A DNA stretch of 64,000 nucleotides, from contig NZ_CP036299.1 of the NCBI RefSeq assembly GCF_007752345.1, positions 4,622,001 through 4,686,000 on the forward strand. The letters are read 5' to 3'. Each line of letters starts with the position of its first letter. Within the stretch, counting starts at the first letter, position 1. This DNA comes from Planctopirus ephydatiae (GTDB lineage Bacteria > Planctomycetota > Planctomycetia > Planctomycetales > Planctomycetaceae). The notes under the pieces are model-generated. The model worked only from the letters and a program-made list of their open reading frames with translations. It was not told the DNA's origin and did not search any database. The translations under genes were made by a program, and so were the position numbers. Shown here piece by piece: positions 8,800 through 19,117 of this stretch.

Positions 8800-8841
8800 T
8801 TTGCGCAACCAACAACGCGCTGTTGCTTCCTGGGAGCCGAC

Positions 8842-9930
8842 TTAATCCGCCCCCTGTTCATCTGGCAGATCAATTTTTGACTCAGCGTCTTGGAGAGCCT
8901 CCTGCACAGCAGGGCCTTCTTCACCAGCAACAGGGTCTTCTTCACCAGCAAACTGTGTCTGCAGAGCATCTGCCTGAAGCCCGTGTTCTCGCAGCCAGCG
9001 GACAAGAATGGCCACCGATCCATGTGTCGCCAGAACCCGTTCACAGTTTGTTTCTTGAATGGCCCACAGCAATTCGGGCCAGTCGACATGATCCGACACG
9101 ACGAAACCACGATCCATCGCCTGCCGCCGGCGTGTCCCCCGAATCGTCATCCAGCCGGAAGCAAAAGCCATCGAGACATCGCCAAACTTTCTCAACCAGA
9201 CAGTTCCCTGCACAGAGGGTGGAGCAATCACAATCCCACGCGACCACTCGACACCTTTGGGATGACCCACCACCTGCTCTGTGGCCGGTAACTCAATTCC
9301 ACTTTGCCGATAATCGGCAGTGAGGTTCTCAACGGCTCCATGGGTATAAATGGGGCCGATGGATGGATCCAATAATGAAATCAGCCGCTGAGCTTTCCCG
9401 AGGGCATAGCCCAGGAGCACGCTGGTACGACCTGCCGCCTGATTCTCGCGCCACCAGGTATTGATCTCACTGGCGACAACAGCAGGATCGGGCCAGCGAT
9501 AGATGGGCATGCCAAAGGTCGATTCCGTGACGAATGTATGACAACGCACCGGTTCAAACGGCGTGCAGGTTCGATCCGGGAAAACCTTGTAATCACCCGA
9601 GACCACCCACACTTCTCCTTTGTACTCCACTCGAACCTGCGACGAACCCAGGATATGACCGGCAGGATGTAATGAAACCTTGACTGGCCCCATCGAGAAC
9701 TCGGTTCCATAGCCCACTGTTTCGATGAGAGCATCCTCTCCCATCCGTGTACGCAGGACACGCAGCCCTTCGTTCGCCGTCAGATAAGAGCCCATCCCCC
9801 GCCGCGCATGATCTCCATGAGCATGGGTAATGATCGCCTTGGGGACAGCTCGCCAGGGATCGATATAGAAATCACCCGCCTCGCAGTACAGACCTCGATC
9901 ATTCACAGTCAGCAGGGGTGTTGGGGCCAT
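8842..9930 (-). CDS. Ligase-associated-type DNA exonuclease (metallo-beta-lactamase fold)
   Basis: The 362-residue protein belongs to the beta-CASP branch of the metallo-beta-lactamase superfamily, related to CPSF/mRNA 3'-end processing factors and to the exonuclease usually paired with an ATP-dependent DNA ligase in bacteria. The start fits that family (a DRGLYCEAGDFYIDP-type opening). Zinc blocks are THAHGDHARRG, HPAGHILGS and SGDYK, with later conserved His-containing segments VSDHVDW and ATHG. The role inferred is DNA end processing in repair. No ligase or partner helicase gene lies next to it here. The last 35 residues are acidic, with a short AGEE duplication, and are probably disordered. 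Confidence 0.82.
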   Translation of the reverse strand: MAPTPLLTVNDRGLYCEAGDFYIDPWRAVPKAIITHAHGDHARRGMGSYLTANEGLRVLRTRMGEDALIETVGYGTEFSMGPVKVSLHPAGHILGSSQVRVEYKGEVWVVSGDYKVFPDRTCTPFEPVRCHTFVTESTFGMPIYRWPDPAVVASEINTWWRENQAAGRTSVLLGYALGKAQRLISLLDPSIGPIYTHGAVENLTADYRQSGIELPATEQVVGHPKGVEWSRGIVIAPPSVQGTVWLRKFGDVSMAFASGWMTIRGTRRRQAMDRGFVVSDHVDWPELLWAIQETNCERVLATHGSVAILVRWLREHGLQADALQTQFAGEEDPVAGEEGPAVQEALQDAESKIDLPDEQGAD

Positions 9931-10075
9931 TCTTTCAATCGATCAATCACAACTTGAAACGTGGGGTTCAACATTTTTTGGACAGGCTCGCCCGGGCACT
10001 GTTGCAATCAGGTCACATCTCTGAAGCATCAGGGGATTAACCTGTTTAGGCATTGTAACCTCAAAGCGACATGCG

Positions 10076-10537
10076 TCACCCGAGGATCTGTGTGCTCATC
10101 ACTGTCGATGATAAAGCTGGGATCACAGATGACTGGGCCTTCTTTGGTGGCTCGACCTGCTCAGACGAAGCCTCACCTTGCGAGAGGAGCAGATAAGCTG
10201 CCAGCAAAAGCGAAATGAGCGACAGCGCACCGGCCAGAACGAGACCGTAATTGAGGCCCCACGTTCTCGGCTTTTCCTGAGGTGATAAACTCTGCACGAA
10301 TCGAAAGTGCTGCCATCCCGCAATGGCAAACGTCCAGGCCCCTAAAGCCACCATTCCCAATCCTAACCACGAACCGGCCCCGGGCCTGACAACCTCCTGC
10401 CGGTGCAGCAACTGCAGAAAAACTCCAAACCTCGCCAGCACGAAACCCATCCCCACAATCGCCAGTCCCGTGCGAATCCACGCCAGGAGTGTACGCTCGG
10501 CTGCAAAGTAAACACGCGGATCTTCACCTTCGGACAT
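10076..10537 (-). CDS. DUF202 family inner-membrane protein
   Basis: The 153-residue protein has the DUF202 (YidH-like) opening FAAERTLLAWIRTGLAI followed by three hydrophobic segments at about residues 22-42, 57-77 and 97-118. Members are small inner-membrane proteins without an established function. The final 35 residues are polar and not conserved-looking. A GAGGCG sequence a few bases upstream of the ATG can serve as ribosome site. It lies upstream of the exonuclease gene on the same strand with about 145 bases between, so co-transcription is possible but unproven. Confidence 0.85.
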   Translation of the reverse strand: MSEGEDPRVYFAAERTLLAWIRTGLAIVGMGFVLARFGVFLQLLHRQEVVRPGAGSWLGLGMVALGAWTFAIAGWQHFRFVQSLSPQEKPRTWGLNYGLVLAGALSLISLLLAAYLLLSQGEASSEQVEPPKKAQSSVIPALSSTVMSTQILG

Positions 10538-10761
10538 TGCTCATCGCCTCTTGATTCCCGGCATGCTGTCTTAACTTCGAGCGATCGAACGACTTTCGCA
10601 AGAGAGATTTTCCCGTGAAATCGCATCAACCACTACAGTACAAACCCGGTACAGCATAACATCAGTTGAACAACCGGAATGTGTGGGCCCACAGCAGAGT
10701 TAACAAGAGACCCGGGTTGCTTCAAAACGCCGACAATCGTCCTTCGAGAAAGTCTTTGTCC

Positions 10762-11310
10762 ATGCAAGTTCTTCTCTCCAAAGCCGAGATTCAACAGCGA
10801 GTCCGCGAACTTGGTGCAGAGATTTCACACCGATATGCCGGCGAGCCACTCACTGTCGTCGCCATCCTGACAGGAAGTGTCATTCTTGTGGCGGATCTCA
10901 TGCGGGAACTTTCCATCCCTCACGAAGTGGCGTTTGTCCGCGCCAGCAGTTATCGCGGTGCGACCACTTCGGCTCATGCGCTGGTAACGGATCTCATGGG
11001 GCTCCCCGATCTCAGCCATCGACATGTGCTACTTGTGGATGACATTTTCGACACTGGCCGCACTCTGGAGCGAATCTCCAAAGAAGTCCAATTGCTTTCG
11101 CCCGCCTCGCTGCGCACCTTGGTCCTGCTTTGGAAAACAGCCCGCCGCGATGTCGATCTCAAGCCAGATTTCTTCGGGTTTCAGATCCCTGATGAGTTCG
11201 TGGTGGGCTATGGACTCGACTTTAATGGCCAATATCGCCACTTGCCCGAGATCTGCATCTTCGATGAGAAATCGGCTCCCACTCTCATCGCATCAGTCGG
11301 CAGTGAATGA
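10762..11310 (+). CDS. hpt: Hypoxanthine phosphoribosyltransferase
   Basis: The 182-residue cytoplasmic enzyme should convert hypoxanthine (or guanine) and PRPP to the nucleotide in purine salvage. The PRPP loop VLLVDDIFDTGRT is canonical. The flexible-loop region carries VRASSYRG, and the C-terminal block FVVGYGLDFNG is typical of bacterial Hpt. I start at the ATG at 10762, which gives the usual length; an in-frame ATG at 10666 would add 32 residues with no family counterpart. The gene converges on the cyanophycinase-like gene and their coding ends overlap by 18 bases, so no terminator can sit between them. Confidence 0.92.
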   Translation: MQVLLSKAEIQQRVRELGAEISHRYAGEPLTVVAILTGSVILVADLMRELSIPHEVAFVRASSYRGATTSAHALVTDLMGLPDLSHRHVLLVDDIFDTGRTLERISKEVQLLSPASLRTLVLLWKTARRDVDLKPDFFGFQIPDEFVVGYGLDFNGQYRHLPEICIFDEKSAPTLIASVGSE

Positions 11311-12762
11311 GGCTTCAGCCACCGGTGCCTGCTGGAAATTTTGATACAACGGGCCTGTCAGCCGGATCGGCTGGATATCGAGACGGATATTCTCGACCGT
11401 GTAGTCATCACCACCAAACGCTTCGGTATACCAGCCGCGACTGCGTTCATCCCGCGAAAAGCGGAACTCAAAGCCATCGACCGCTTCGAACCTCGCTCGA
11501 CCACCATCAAAGGCCAGGCCAATTGCTTCCTGCTGTGTACTGTCAATGAGTTCGCCCATCAGATCGGCGACCGCCATATTCGCGAGAATGTCGTTGAAGA
11601 AGAGTCGTCTGCGGTGAGCCGGTCGAAAATCCGGTGAGTTCGGATCGAGAAATTCATCGTCGAGCTTCTGCTGTGAAGGGGTCACTTCCATCGTCAGCAG
11701 GTCAAAGCGGTCACCTCGATCAAGATACGTCAGCCTCACATTGGAAAGATTGAAGCGTCCTAACGCCTTTTCCGTCGTGGCCTGGGATAGATCCATCACC
11801 AGGGCCCCCTTATAGCCCAGCACACGGACATCCTTCCCATTCCGCACGACAATGGCCGAGTTCTCATCCACGCCAATCCCGTAACGAATCCCTTCGGAGT
11901 GCATGGCAACCAGCGAGCGGGCAAAGCGTCCGCGAACCAGACAGTGCTGTTCCACAAACCACCGCTCATCCAACAGCCCCAGGCCATTTCCCAGTTCCCG
12001 GCCCATCGTGACTCCCGTGAGCAATGTATCCAGCACCGAATTGGCCGAGCGGTACATCACTTTGCTCATCACAGCCGCACCAGCGCTCGTTCCCGCGACC
12101 ACACCTCCCCGGCGGTACAGGTCGTGAATCGCACCCAGCAGAGGCAATGGTTCACCGTCTTCACCATGAAGCCCGCGGATAATTCGATCCTGCGAGCCAC
12201 CCAGAATGTAAATTCCACTACTTTCCCGCACGAGTGCCAAAACATCAGGATCAGCTGCTGCTTCGCGCGGCGAACGAGACATCTGCCGCCACGCCACCGG
12301 CAAGGTAACCGTCTCTCCACCAGCGGCCTCGATCGCCTCAGCCACCCATTTCGACTTTCGGATCGGGTCATAAGTCGCCAGAGGCAGGATCGCGATCCGA
12401 CTTCCCGGGCCACCGGAAAGCCTCACGATCTCTTCCCAATACTCCCGCTGATCGAACCGCTCCGATCCGCCAATGATCATCAGCGAACCCACAGTCTCCG
12501 GAATCTCGGCAGCACGCAAATCTCTCAGATTCGCATCGCACAGAGCCAATAGCAGTACGCAGAAAGCTGTCCAGCTTGCCCAAAATGCAGTGCCACTCGA
12601 ACTTTGCACTATCGATGACTCAGAGTCACCACGATTCGTAAAGCTCCAGCTAGAGCGGCACATCCAGGTTTCGCCCTGCGAATTCTGTCGAGATGAGCGG
12701 GAAATTTGTCCGAGCATCGCCAACCTCAAGTGAATGGTCTTCCTGACGAAATTCACCAGCAA
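11293..12762 (-). CDS. Cyanophycinase-like serine peptidase (family S51), exported
   Basis: The 489-residue protein has a peptidase S51 domain from about residue 90. MIIGGSE opens it, GGSQDRI (188-194) follows, and GTSAGA (224-229) carries the nucleophile Ser226; EQHCLVRGR matches a conserved block after it. Family members cleave beta-Asp-Arg in cyanophycin or act on Asp-X dipeptides. A hydrophobic segment at about residues 57-75 suggests export, though it lies far from the first Met, so the true start may be internal. The C-terminal 150 residues go beyond the core S51 domain and have no recognisable motif. No cyanophycin synthetase gene is in the window, so the substrate may be a peptide other than cyanophycin. 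Confidence 0.8.
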   Translation of the reverse strand: MLVNFVRKTIHLRLAMLGQISRSSRQNSQGETWMCRSSWSFTNRGDSESSIVQSSSGTAFWASWTAFCVLLLALCDANLRDLRAAEIPETVGSLMIIGGSERFDQREYWEEIVRLSGGPGSRIAILPLATYDPIRKSKWVAEAIEAAGGETVTLPVAWRQMSRSPREAAADPDVLALVRESSGIYILGGSQDRIIRGLHGEDGEPLPLLGAIHDLYRRGGVVAGTSAGAAVMSKVMYRSANSVLDTLLTGVTMGRELGNGLGLLDERWFVEQHCLVRGRFARSLVAMHSEGIRYGIGVDENSAIVVRNGKDVRVLGYKGALVMDLSQATTEKALGRFNLSNVRLTYLDRGDRFDLLTMEVTPSQQKLDDEFLDPNSPDFRPAHRRRLFFNDILANMAVADLMGELIDSTQQEAIGLAFDGGRARFEAVDGFEFRFSRDERSRGWYTEAFGGDDYTVENIRLDIQPIRLTGPLYQNFQQAPVAEASFTAD

Positions 12763-12965
12763 AACGGTCTCGCCTCTTTAACAATCATACTCCTGATCCC
12801 ACTCATCTGCCGAGGGGAGTTCCGCATGAATTCTTGCTTCAGGACACGACAACCGGCTCAAAAGATCACATGAGCAACTCTCGGGCCACAAACAGAATTA
12901 AATTCCTGCCCACTCTTTCGAAGGCACTTCTAAAGGGTGTTTTGCCAACCAGCCCAGACTCCCGA

Positions 12966-15302
12966 TCAATCTCGACCCGATTCACTGGAGGCGGGGGGAT
13001 TTGAGATAGCGGGTGGCGATGCCTCAGGAGTTTCCGATCGGGGCGCCTCTGTTTTCGGTGGATCGAGTTTTGCTGCCTCGGTCTTGGGTGTCTCGCTCTT
13101 TGGCAGGTCAACAGCCGCTGGTTCTAATGGAGTGGCTGGCGACACCGCTGGAGCCGGAGTGGTTTCGGGCTTGTTGACCTCTGGACGATCAGCCGCCGGA
13201 GCAGCGGCTTCGACCTTTTGAACAGCCGCTGGCGAAGATCGACGTTTCGATTCCCCACTCCCCTCCACGGGCACAATCACAGAACCCAGCACGCGTCTGT
13301 TCGAATCATCCTGCACCCACGCTACCACCGAAAGCCCCTCCAGCAGCAAAGGCTTGATTTCAAACTTCACACTGCGGTTCTGTTCGATTTCGGCGACTCC
13401 GTCTTCCAGTCCCTGCTTCAGATCAGCCATCGTCATCGAGGTTGAATACTTGAGCTCATCTCCCTTAACACCTGTCCCTTTGGCACCACCCAGCAGTCTG
13501 CGGACGACAAAATGATGTTCAACGAGACCGTTCGGAGCTCGGAGAGTGACAGTGTTTTCGACCAGTGCCACCCGCAATCGCAGTGGATCAAGCTCCTCCG
13601 GGAGTGTCTGGGAATCCGCACTGGCAGAAACCGTCAATTCCCCATTCTCGACTTTGGCCTGAGCGGCAACCACAACCTGGGGTTTTTCCTGAAGAGCGGC
13701 ATCGACTTCTCCACGAAGCCGGGCGTAGGACATCGATGCATGCTGGAGAATGCCACCCACCCCCGGGACAAATCGACCATCCACAAACAGTGATGGAGCC
13801 GCCTCGCCTTTGTAGTAGGCAAATCGATCCTCTCCATCCTGAGTCGTTAATGGATCGGGCGTGGGGATATTAAGATGGTAATGCAGCACGGCAATCGCCG
13901 GGATGGGATAGGTTTCTACCAATGATTCCAGCGCCAACGACGCCCCTAAGCAGGGTGGGCAACCCACGCCTGTAAACGATTCAATCAGCGGCACATGATG
14001 CCCGGCATTGAGCGTCACCGGTGGGATCAGCTTCATCGAATCTTTGCGGAGAGACTCCAACGTCGAGTCATAAAGCTTTTGCAGCATTTCATCGAGGCCA
14101 TCGATCGCATCGTTATGGCTGCTCTTCCACAGCTTGATCAAACTCTCACGCGGGCCCGGCTGGCCAGCCGGGATACCCTGACGTGATCGAGCACTGAGAA
14201 TCATCGCTTCCAACTGCGGCAACGCCACAATGCTCGATAGATACTTGATCGCCTCTTCGTTCTGGTTGGTCTTAAGGCTGTACTCAGCCAGTGCATCGAG
14301 CAGTTCCGGGTTGTAAGGCTCAATCGCCAGGAAGGTCTGCAGATCCTGAGCCGCCTTTTCCGCTTCCGGACCTTCTTTGTTAATCGCCTCGAGGGCAATC
14401 ACCATATCCAGTGCCCGGCGGCCAATCTTCAATTGCTCGGCCATCAGCTGATTCGGGTTCAGTTTCTCAGCGGCAGCAAACTGTTCGATAGCCCGGTCTG
14501 GGTAGAGTCTCTGAATCGTGAGCTGCATGGCAAGATTCACGCGGGCTGTCAATTCCATCCGCGGCCCCCAGATGGCGGCCATGGCCAGATAATCCTTCTC
14601 AAAATCGGCGAACTTTTCAGCGGTCCACTTCATATCGCTCATCTGCGACATCTGAGCCAGAATCGCCGTCATCGCCTCAAAACTGACGGGAAGTTGCGGG
14701 GCCTGAGTCGCCAATGACCACATATTGGTCACGGGAGCTTTGCTTTCGGAAGCCTGCTTAAACTGCTCAGTTCCAATCGTGGGGAGGGAATTCCGCAACT
14801 CCTTAGCAGTTTCCATCTCCGCACCGACGGGGAACATGCGCACAAAGGCGATCCCCGCAGGTTCTGTGGTCAATGTGCCAAAGAACACACCCTGCTGCAG
14901 CTTGCCTTCAAGTGACGCTTTTTGATCACCAGCCAATTGAAGCTGGACCGTCATCTGATCACCGTCGATTTTCGACGACAGAATCGATGCGTTCTGCAGA
15001 ATCTTGAGATCTTCAAACACCTTCACCTGAGGATCAGAATTGGGATCGAGATCCCACAAACCCACAACGAAGTCTTTGCGCTGCTCGGTAAAGATGACCA
15101 TCCAGCGACCATCCAGCACCGTCACTTTTTCCCGCATCTGCACGGCTGGTTTGGGAGCTTCCTCTGTCTTGGCAGCCTCTTTATCAGCTTCCTTCACTTC
15201 GGCTTTCTTGCCACAGCCAATGAAACCGGACACCACCAGCCCGAGCAGCAGCAGACATGCCCACTGGAAGCTCGACGATGATCGATCAATCGGAAACGAC
15301 AT
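12966..15302 (-). CDS. Large lipoprotein with thioredoxin-like CPPC domain
   Basis: The 778-residue protein has a lipoprotein signal with the lipidation cysteine in VSGFIGC (Cys30), then a charged Lys/Glu/Ala linker. Residues about 230-380 are alpha-helical and TPR-like. A thioredoxin-like module follows, with SFTGVGCPPC (redox Cys448 and Cys451) and the later APSLFVDG segment in the position of the cis-Pro loop. The last 120 residues are Pro/Ala/Glu/Thr repeats, likely disordered. It resembles periplasmic Omp28/redoxin-type proteins of planctomycetes; a thiol-redox role at the membrane is inferred. Its promoter region is shared with the divergent gene at 15630. Confidence 0.7.
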   Translation of the reverse strand: MSFPIDRSSSSFQWACLLLLGLVVSGFIGCGKKAEVKEADKEAAKTEEAPKPAVQMREKVTVLDGRWMVIFTEQRKDFVVGLWDLDPNSDPQVKVFEDLKILQNASILSSKIDGDQMTVQLQLAGDQKASLEGKLQQGVFFGTLTTEPAGIAFVRMFPVGAEMETAKELRNSLPTIGTEQFKQASESKAPVTNMWSLATQAPQLPVSFEAMTAILAQMSQMSDMKWTAEKFADFEKDYLAMAAIWGPRMELTARVNLAMQLTIQRLYPDRAIEQFAAAEKLNPNQLMAEQLKIGRRALDMVIALEAINKEGPEAEKAAQDLQTFLAIEPYNPELLDALAEYSLKTNQNEEAIKYLSSIVALPQLEAMILSARSRQGIPAGQPGPRESLIKLWKSSHNDAIDGLDEMLQKLYDSTLESLRKDSMKLIPPVTLNAGHHVPLIESFTGVGCPPCLGASLALESLVETYPIPAIAVLHYHLNIPTPDPLTTQDGEDRFAYYKGEAAPSLFVDGRFVPGVGGILQHASMSYARLRGEVDAALQEKPQVVVAAQAKVENGELTVSASADSQTLPEELDPLRLRVALVENTVTLRAPNGLVEHHFVVRRLLGGAKGTGVKGDELKYSTSMTMADLKQGLEDGVAEIEQNRSVKFEIKPLLLEGLSVVAWVQDDSNRRVLGSVIVPVEGSGESKRRSSPAAVQKVEAAAPAADRPEVNKPETTPAPAVSPATPLEPAAVDLPKSETPKTEAAKLDPPKTEAPRSETPEASPPAISNPPASSESGRD

Positions 15303-15629
15303 GCTGAAAGTCCTGCAAAAATTTCCATACAGATCGCTCGCAGCTCACGGGCTTTCTGTCATGGTTGTTTGTCATTGAGAACCACTGAATGATAACCGCA
15401 ACCCCGCCTGTTCGCACATGATCGGCTTGCCATAAGTGCTGGCCAATCATGAATTATGGATGAAATCTTCCTGGCAAACGTTCGCCTCAAAAGGTTCTCA
15501 CACACATCCGGAAAATTTCTGGCATCATGCGCAAGTGGTTTTCGCACTATACGAAGTGAGACTCCCGCCAGAGTTGATTCACTCCATGTGATACGCCCAG
15601 TTTGGCCATTTGAAGGGTGAAAATCTGAA
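15303..15629. promoter_or_regulatory. Divergent intergenic region
   Basis: This 327-base gap lies between two divergently transcribed genes for large exported proteins and must hold both promoters. I found no clear -35/-10 pair or operator. An AAGGGTGA at about 15613 is a weak ribosome site for the plus-strand gene. Confidence 0.3.
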
Positions 15630-18122
15630 ATGACTGATCGACAGCCAATGATCATATCCCCATCTTCGCCACAAATGGCCGTATCCCGGCACCAGCCGCT
15701 CTATTCCCGGCGGACGGGGTTTGTCCATGTTTTCCGACTCTACAGTTTCATCGCCTGTCTGTTATGGAACCTGTCTCTGGCGGGAATCTGGTCTCCCTGC
15801 CCCCATGCCTGGGCACAGTCCAAACCTCCCGGAAATGTTATCCCCACGGACTTCACGCCGAGTGATCAACAGCTGATCTTCAATGTCGCCATCGCGATGC
15901 ACAACCACCCCGAACTTTACTATTACCTCTGCAAAGACCAGAAAGGTCGCGAGATTGTCCGCCCGCTCAAAAACGCATCCCAGAATCCCGGCGGCAAATT
16001 CTCGGAGAAACCACCGATTGCGGTGCTGGATATCGAATTGAACCGGTTTGGAGCATTACCCCAGGCCAAGGCCCGCAAATACCTCGAAGACCTCTGTAAC
16101 GAACACAACAAACGGCGCGCTGCGGGTATCGTCGTCGCTCAGGGGCCAGCCCCATACATGGTGGGAGGCGATGGAGTCCCCCCGGGTGCTTATGTACCGC
16201 CCGATCCCAAACTGATGCCCAAACCTCCTCAGCCCGACCCGGCCACCAAAAACAAAGGACAATCCGCCTATGCCGAACTGGCCAAAGTTCTCTCGAACGA
16301 TTACGCCCTCTCCGGCAATGATGTCGTCGCCAAAGTTCTCCCCGAAATGATGAGCACCATTGAAAAGAACAGCAGCGAGCCTGCCCTCCAGAAAGCGGCT
16401 CACCATCTCGTCACCTACGATCAGAAAACGAACAGCCTCTTCGATAAAGCCGTTCAGGGCCGCGACCAGTCGTTAGCCAGTGCCAAAGCTCAACTCGCAA
16501 GGGCTGAGCGTGGCGATTACACCCACACTGAAACCTACGAGTATTACGACGAAGGGGCTGGCCGGTGGGTGCAGAAGAACGTTCAAGTCGACGACAACCC
16601 GACTGTCGCCTACCTGTCGATGGGCCAGATGCTCATGGCTCAGGGAACGTCGAATGACATGATCCGCAATCGCATTGAACGCCAGAAGTTTATCATGCTC
16701 CAGAAGGCCAAAGCCGCCAGCTGGAAAGAACTCCTCCCCGCGATGGCAGACCGCTTCAGTGGCCAGGTTTCATCGCGTCCCTTAGTCAACGTGCGGTTCG
16801 TCCCTCAGGAAAAACCGTTTGATCGGCTGCTCCTTGATAACTACTGGCCCACGGGCTTCTCCGAGTTTTTTCAGGGCAAGTATCTCGCTCGCAATGTCTC
16901 TGGCAAAGAGCTGCAGCATGTGACATTCGCTGTCGATTTTCATCACTTCTCGACACTCCCCCAGCCCACCACCCGGCACGTCTACTACATTCCCCGCTGG
17001 AAGCAGGGCGAAGAAGTCGAACTCTCAACCATCCTCTTCCCCGATCTGGTGGGGACTGGCAAACGCTATTACGTCCCCAAGTTTCCTGATGGCCGGGGAA
17101 TGAACGCGGCCCCCAATCTCGAACTTCCCGATATGTGCGGCGTCGTGAAACTCACGCTCACTGTCTGGGCCAACGAAGGGAAACAGAACGCGACCTCGAT
17201 CAGCATTCCCGAGCGGCTCCAGAAAATCGTGCCCGCTCTCATTGAAGGTGCTGAGATCACGCTGGCCAGTTCGATGTATCCCTTTGAATCCACGAGCGCA
17301 ACATCCAAAAGCTCGACCACCAAGCCACAATCTTCCACCAATGGTAAGGATTCCGACAAAAAGGGAACTCCCAAGCCCCCCGTTTCCATGGAAGAGCGGG
17401 CTCGCGAAATGCTGTCGCTTTACCTGGAACCTCTGCTGACCGAACTTCCCGAGGGTTCGCCATCGGCCCAGAGAATTCGCAAGATTCTCGCCAGTCCTCG
17501 CGATGTGCGCGAAGAGATCATCAAGAAACGCAAGACCGATCTGCTGGCAGCTTGCAGTGCTGGCAAACGATATCTGGGCAACTACAGTGACCGTGACTAC
17601 GAAATCGAAATGGGCCTCCTCTTCATCGAATGTGATGCCGCTGGTCAGGCCATTCGCGTCGAACTCTTCGACCCAGAGAAGCCCTCTCAAACACGTCCCT
17701 GGGGCGGATTTATTTCGCATGACCCGCAAAACAACAGCGAGTTTCTGTACCTGGTGCCGCTTGATCACGCGACCGAACCCACAGCCGCAGCACGCAACGG
17801 CCTGCAGGCCGACCCCTTTTCCCCCGATGCCACCAGCTTCATGCTCTCGTTAACGAAAACGGGAGGTTTCGACGGCAAGTTCGAATACCGCGAGAGCTTC
17901 GATACTCCGCGATTGAGCGTGCGCGAACCTTCGCGCCCGGTGCGAGTAAAACCCGCCGCTGGGGACAAGACTCAACTAACAGCGGCGACCCAACGGGTGA
18001 AAGAAAACCCCAAGTGGAAACTCCCCAAACCCCGTCCCATCATCACCACCCGCGGGCCAGCTAACAATCCCACCAATCCAGGCCGCAGCAATCCCACAAC
18101 CCCCAAAGGCCGCTCCCGATAG
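15630..18122 (+). CDS. Secreted protein of unknown function
   Basis: I do not recognise this 830-residue protein. A hydrophobic stretch at about residues 36-53 followed by HAWAQ looks like a signal peptide preceded by an unusually long N-terminal region; internal Mets at residues 7 and 16 are possible starts. The body is mostly polar. It has Pro-rich linkers (about 180-205), an alpha-helical middle part, a long stretch resembling a beta-rich domain (about 400-560), a Ser/Thr/Lys linker (565-595) and a helical region (600-640). The final 60 residues are basic and Pro-rich. It is divergent from the thioredoxin-like lipoprotein gene; a shared envelope role is only a guess. Confidence 0.6.
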   Translation: MTDRQPMIISPSSPQMAVSRHQPLYSRRTGFVHVFRLYSFIACLLWNLSLAGIWSPCPHAWAQSKPPGNVIPTDFTPSDQQLIFNVAIAMHNHPELYYYLCKDQKGREIVRPLKNASQNPGGKFSEKPPIAVLDIELNRFGALPQAKARKYLEDLCNEHNKRRAAGIVVAQGPAPYMVGGDGVPPGAYVPPDPKLMPKPPQPDPATKNKGQSAYAELAKVLSNDYALSGNDVVAKVLPEMMSTIEKNSSEPALQKAAHHLVTYDQKTNSLFDKAVQGRDQSLASAKAQLARAERGDYTHTETYEYYDEGAGRWVQKNVQVDDNPTVAYLSMGQMLMAQGTSNDMIRNRIERQKFIMLQKAKAASWKELLPAMADRFSGQVSSRPLVNVRFVPQEKPFDRLLLDNYWPTGFSEFFQGKYLARNVSGKELQHVTFAVDFHHFSTLPQPTTRHVYYIPRWKQGEEVELSTILFPDLVGTGKRYYVPKFPDGRGMNAAPNLELPDMCGVVKLTLTVWANEGKQNATSISIPERLQKIVPALIEGAEITLASSMYPFESTSATSKSSTTKPQSSTNGKDSDKKGTPKPPVSMEERAREMLSLYLEPLLTELPEGSPSAQRIRKILASPRDVREEIIKKRKTDLLAACSAGKRYLGNYSDRDYEIEMGLLFIECDAAGQAIRVELFDPEKPSQTRPWGGFISHDPQNNSEFLYLVPLDHATEPTAAARNGLQADPFSPDATSFMLSLTKTGGFDGKFEYRESFDTPRLSVREPSRPVRVKPAAGDKTQLTAATQRVKENPKWKLPKPRPIITTRGPANNPTNPGRSNPTTPKGRSR

Positions 18123-18178
18123 GAGATTGTGAATTCTCACGAACATAGAATCAGCCGCGACCGTTACAAAATCATCGA

Positions 18179-19117
18179 TCACGATCTTGGATCAGCGTCA
18201 TCAACATAGTCCTTGACACTCATCTTGATCATATAATGATCGGAAAGAAACTGATCGTGTAAAGTCAAGTCGGATGAACGAAGCACATACTGCCGGCTGT
18301 ACTTGAACTCTGGCCTTCCTTCAGCAATAAAAATTCGATCAAAGGGAGATTCGCCGTAGTCTTTACTCCAGTAGGTCGTCGAGTCATTGTTATTCAGATC
18401 AATAAAACCATTGGATACAAATGTTTCAATAGCGGGCTCATCGTTTCGCAGAATGTTCGTGTCTCCCAGTAAAATCAGGCTTGGGTCGATTTCATTCTCA
18501 ATGCTCTTGAGAGTTTCAAAAAGAGTTTCTGCCTCTTTGGCGCGAACGATCCGATTCTTCGTAACGCCACCATAATTCGACTTCATATGCAGTGGCACCA
18601 GAGAGAGCGTGCGAGTCTCCGGCAGTTGCTCCCATTCTCCCGTGGCTGATCGCCTCCAGACGTGAATGTTACTGGTGAACGAGAGAAGATGAGGCTTCCG
18701 ATCCCAAAGATTCAGATCATCGACCTTGTGCTTTACATCCAGTGCCCTGACATTACTTAAAGACAATCGTTTCGTATTCCACATCACCGCACAGAGCTGA
18801 GACTTGTCTCCTGCCGTTCGATTGGGAATGATCAGATACTTCCACGATGTATCGAGGTGTTCTTCCAGAAGATAACAAACAACATCCAGATCTGAATTTC
18901 GCCTCTCTGAGTGAGCCCGACTTGCGATGACAGGTTGGTTGTCAAATAGACGCACTTCTTCATCCGGATCAGTGACATAGACCTCTTGAAGTGCAATCAG
19001 ATCGATACCTGCCATTTCAATGTGGTCAGCCAGAGCGTAGGCACTTTGCCGCTTTTGAGCGCGAGGATGTCCAGACAAATGCTCGATATTCCAACTGGCA
19101 ATCTGCAGAAAGCTCAT
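18179..19117 (-). CDS. Endonuclease/exonuclease/phosphatase family protein
   Basis: The 312-residue protein has the EEP fold shared by DNase I, exonuclease III and inositol phosphatases. Visible motifs are ASWNIEHLS with the first Asn, DLIALQEV with the metal-binding Glu, VPLHMKSN with a catalytic His, LLGDTN with Asp and Asn, and SDHYMI with the final Asp-His pair. It lacks a signal peptide, so a cytoplasmic nuclease or phosphodiesterase is likely. I start at the ATG at 19117 because a perfect AGGAGG (19124-19129) lies six bases upstream. The gene looks AT-richer than its neighbours and adjoins an AT-rich gap, which hints at transfer. Substrate unknown. Confidence 0.82.
   Translation of the reverse strand: MSFLQIASWNIEHLSGHPRAQKRQSAYALADHIEMAGIDLIALQEVYVTDPDEEVRLFDNQPVIASRAHSERRNSDLDVVCYLLEEHLDTSWKYLIIPNRTAGDKSQLCAVMWNTKRLSLSNVRALDVKHKVDDLNLWDRKPHLLSFTSNIHVWRRSATGEWEQLPETRTLSLVPLHMKSNYGGVTKNRIVRAKEAETLFETLKSIENEIDPSLILLGDTNILRNDEPAIETFVSNGFIDLNNNDSTTYWSKDYGESPFDRIFIAEGRPEFKYSRQYVLRSSDLTLHDQFLSDHYMIKMSVKDYVDDADPRS

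Noticed and set aside
8706-9323. A plus-strand frame running out of the tandem repeat
   Set aside because: Its start is made of the repeat itself and the rest is antisense to the exonuclease gene.
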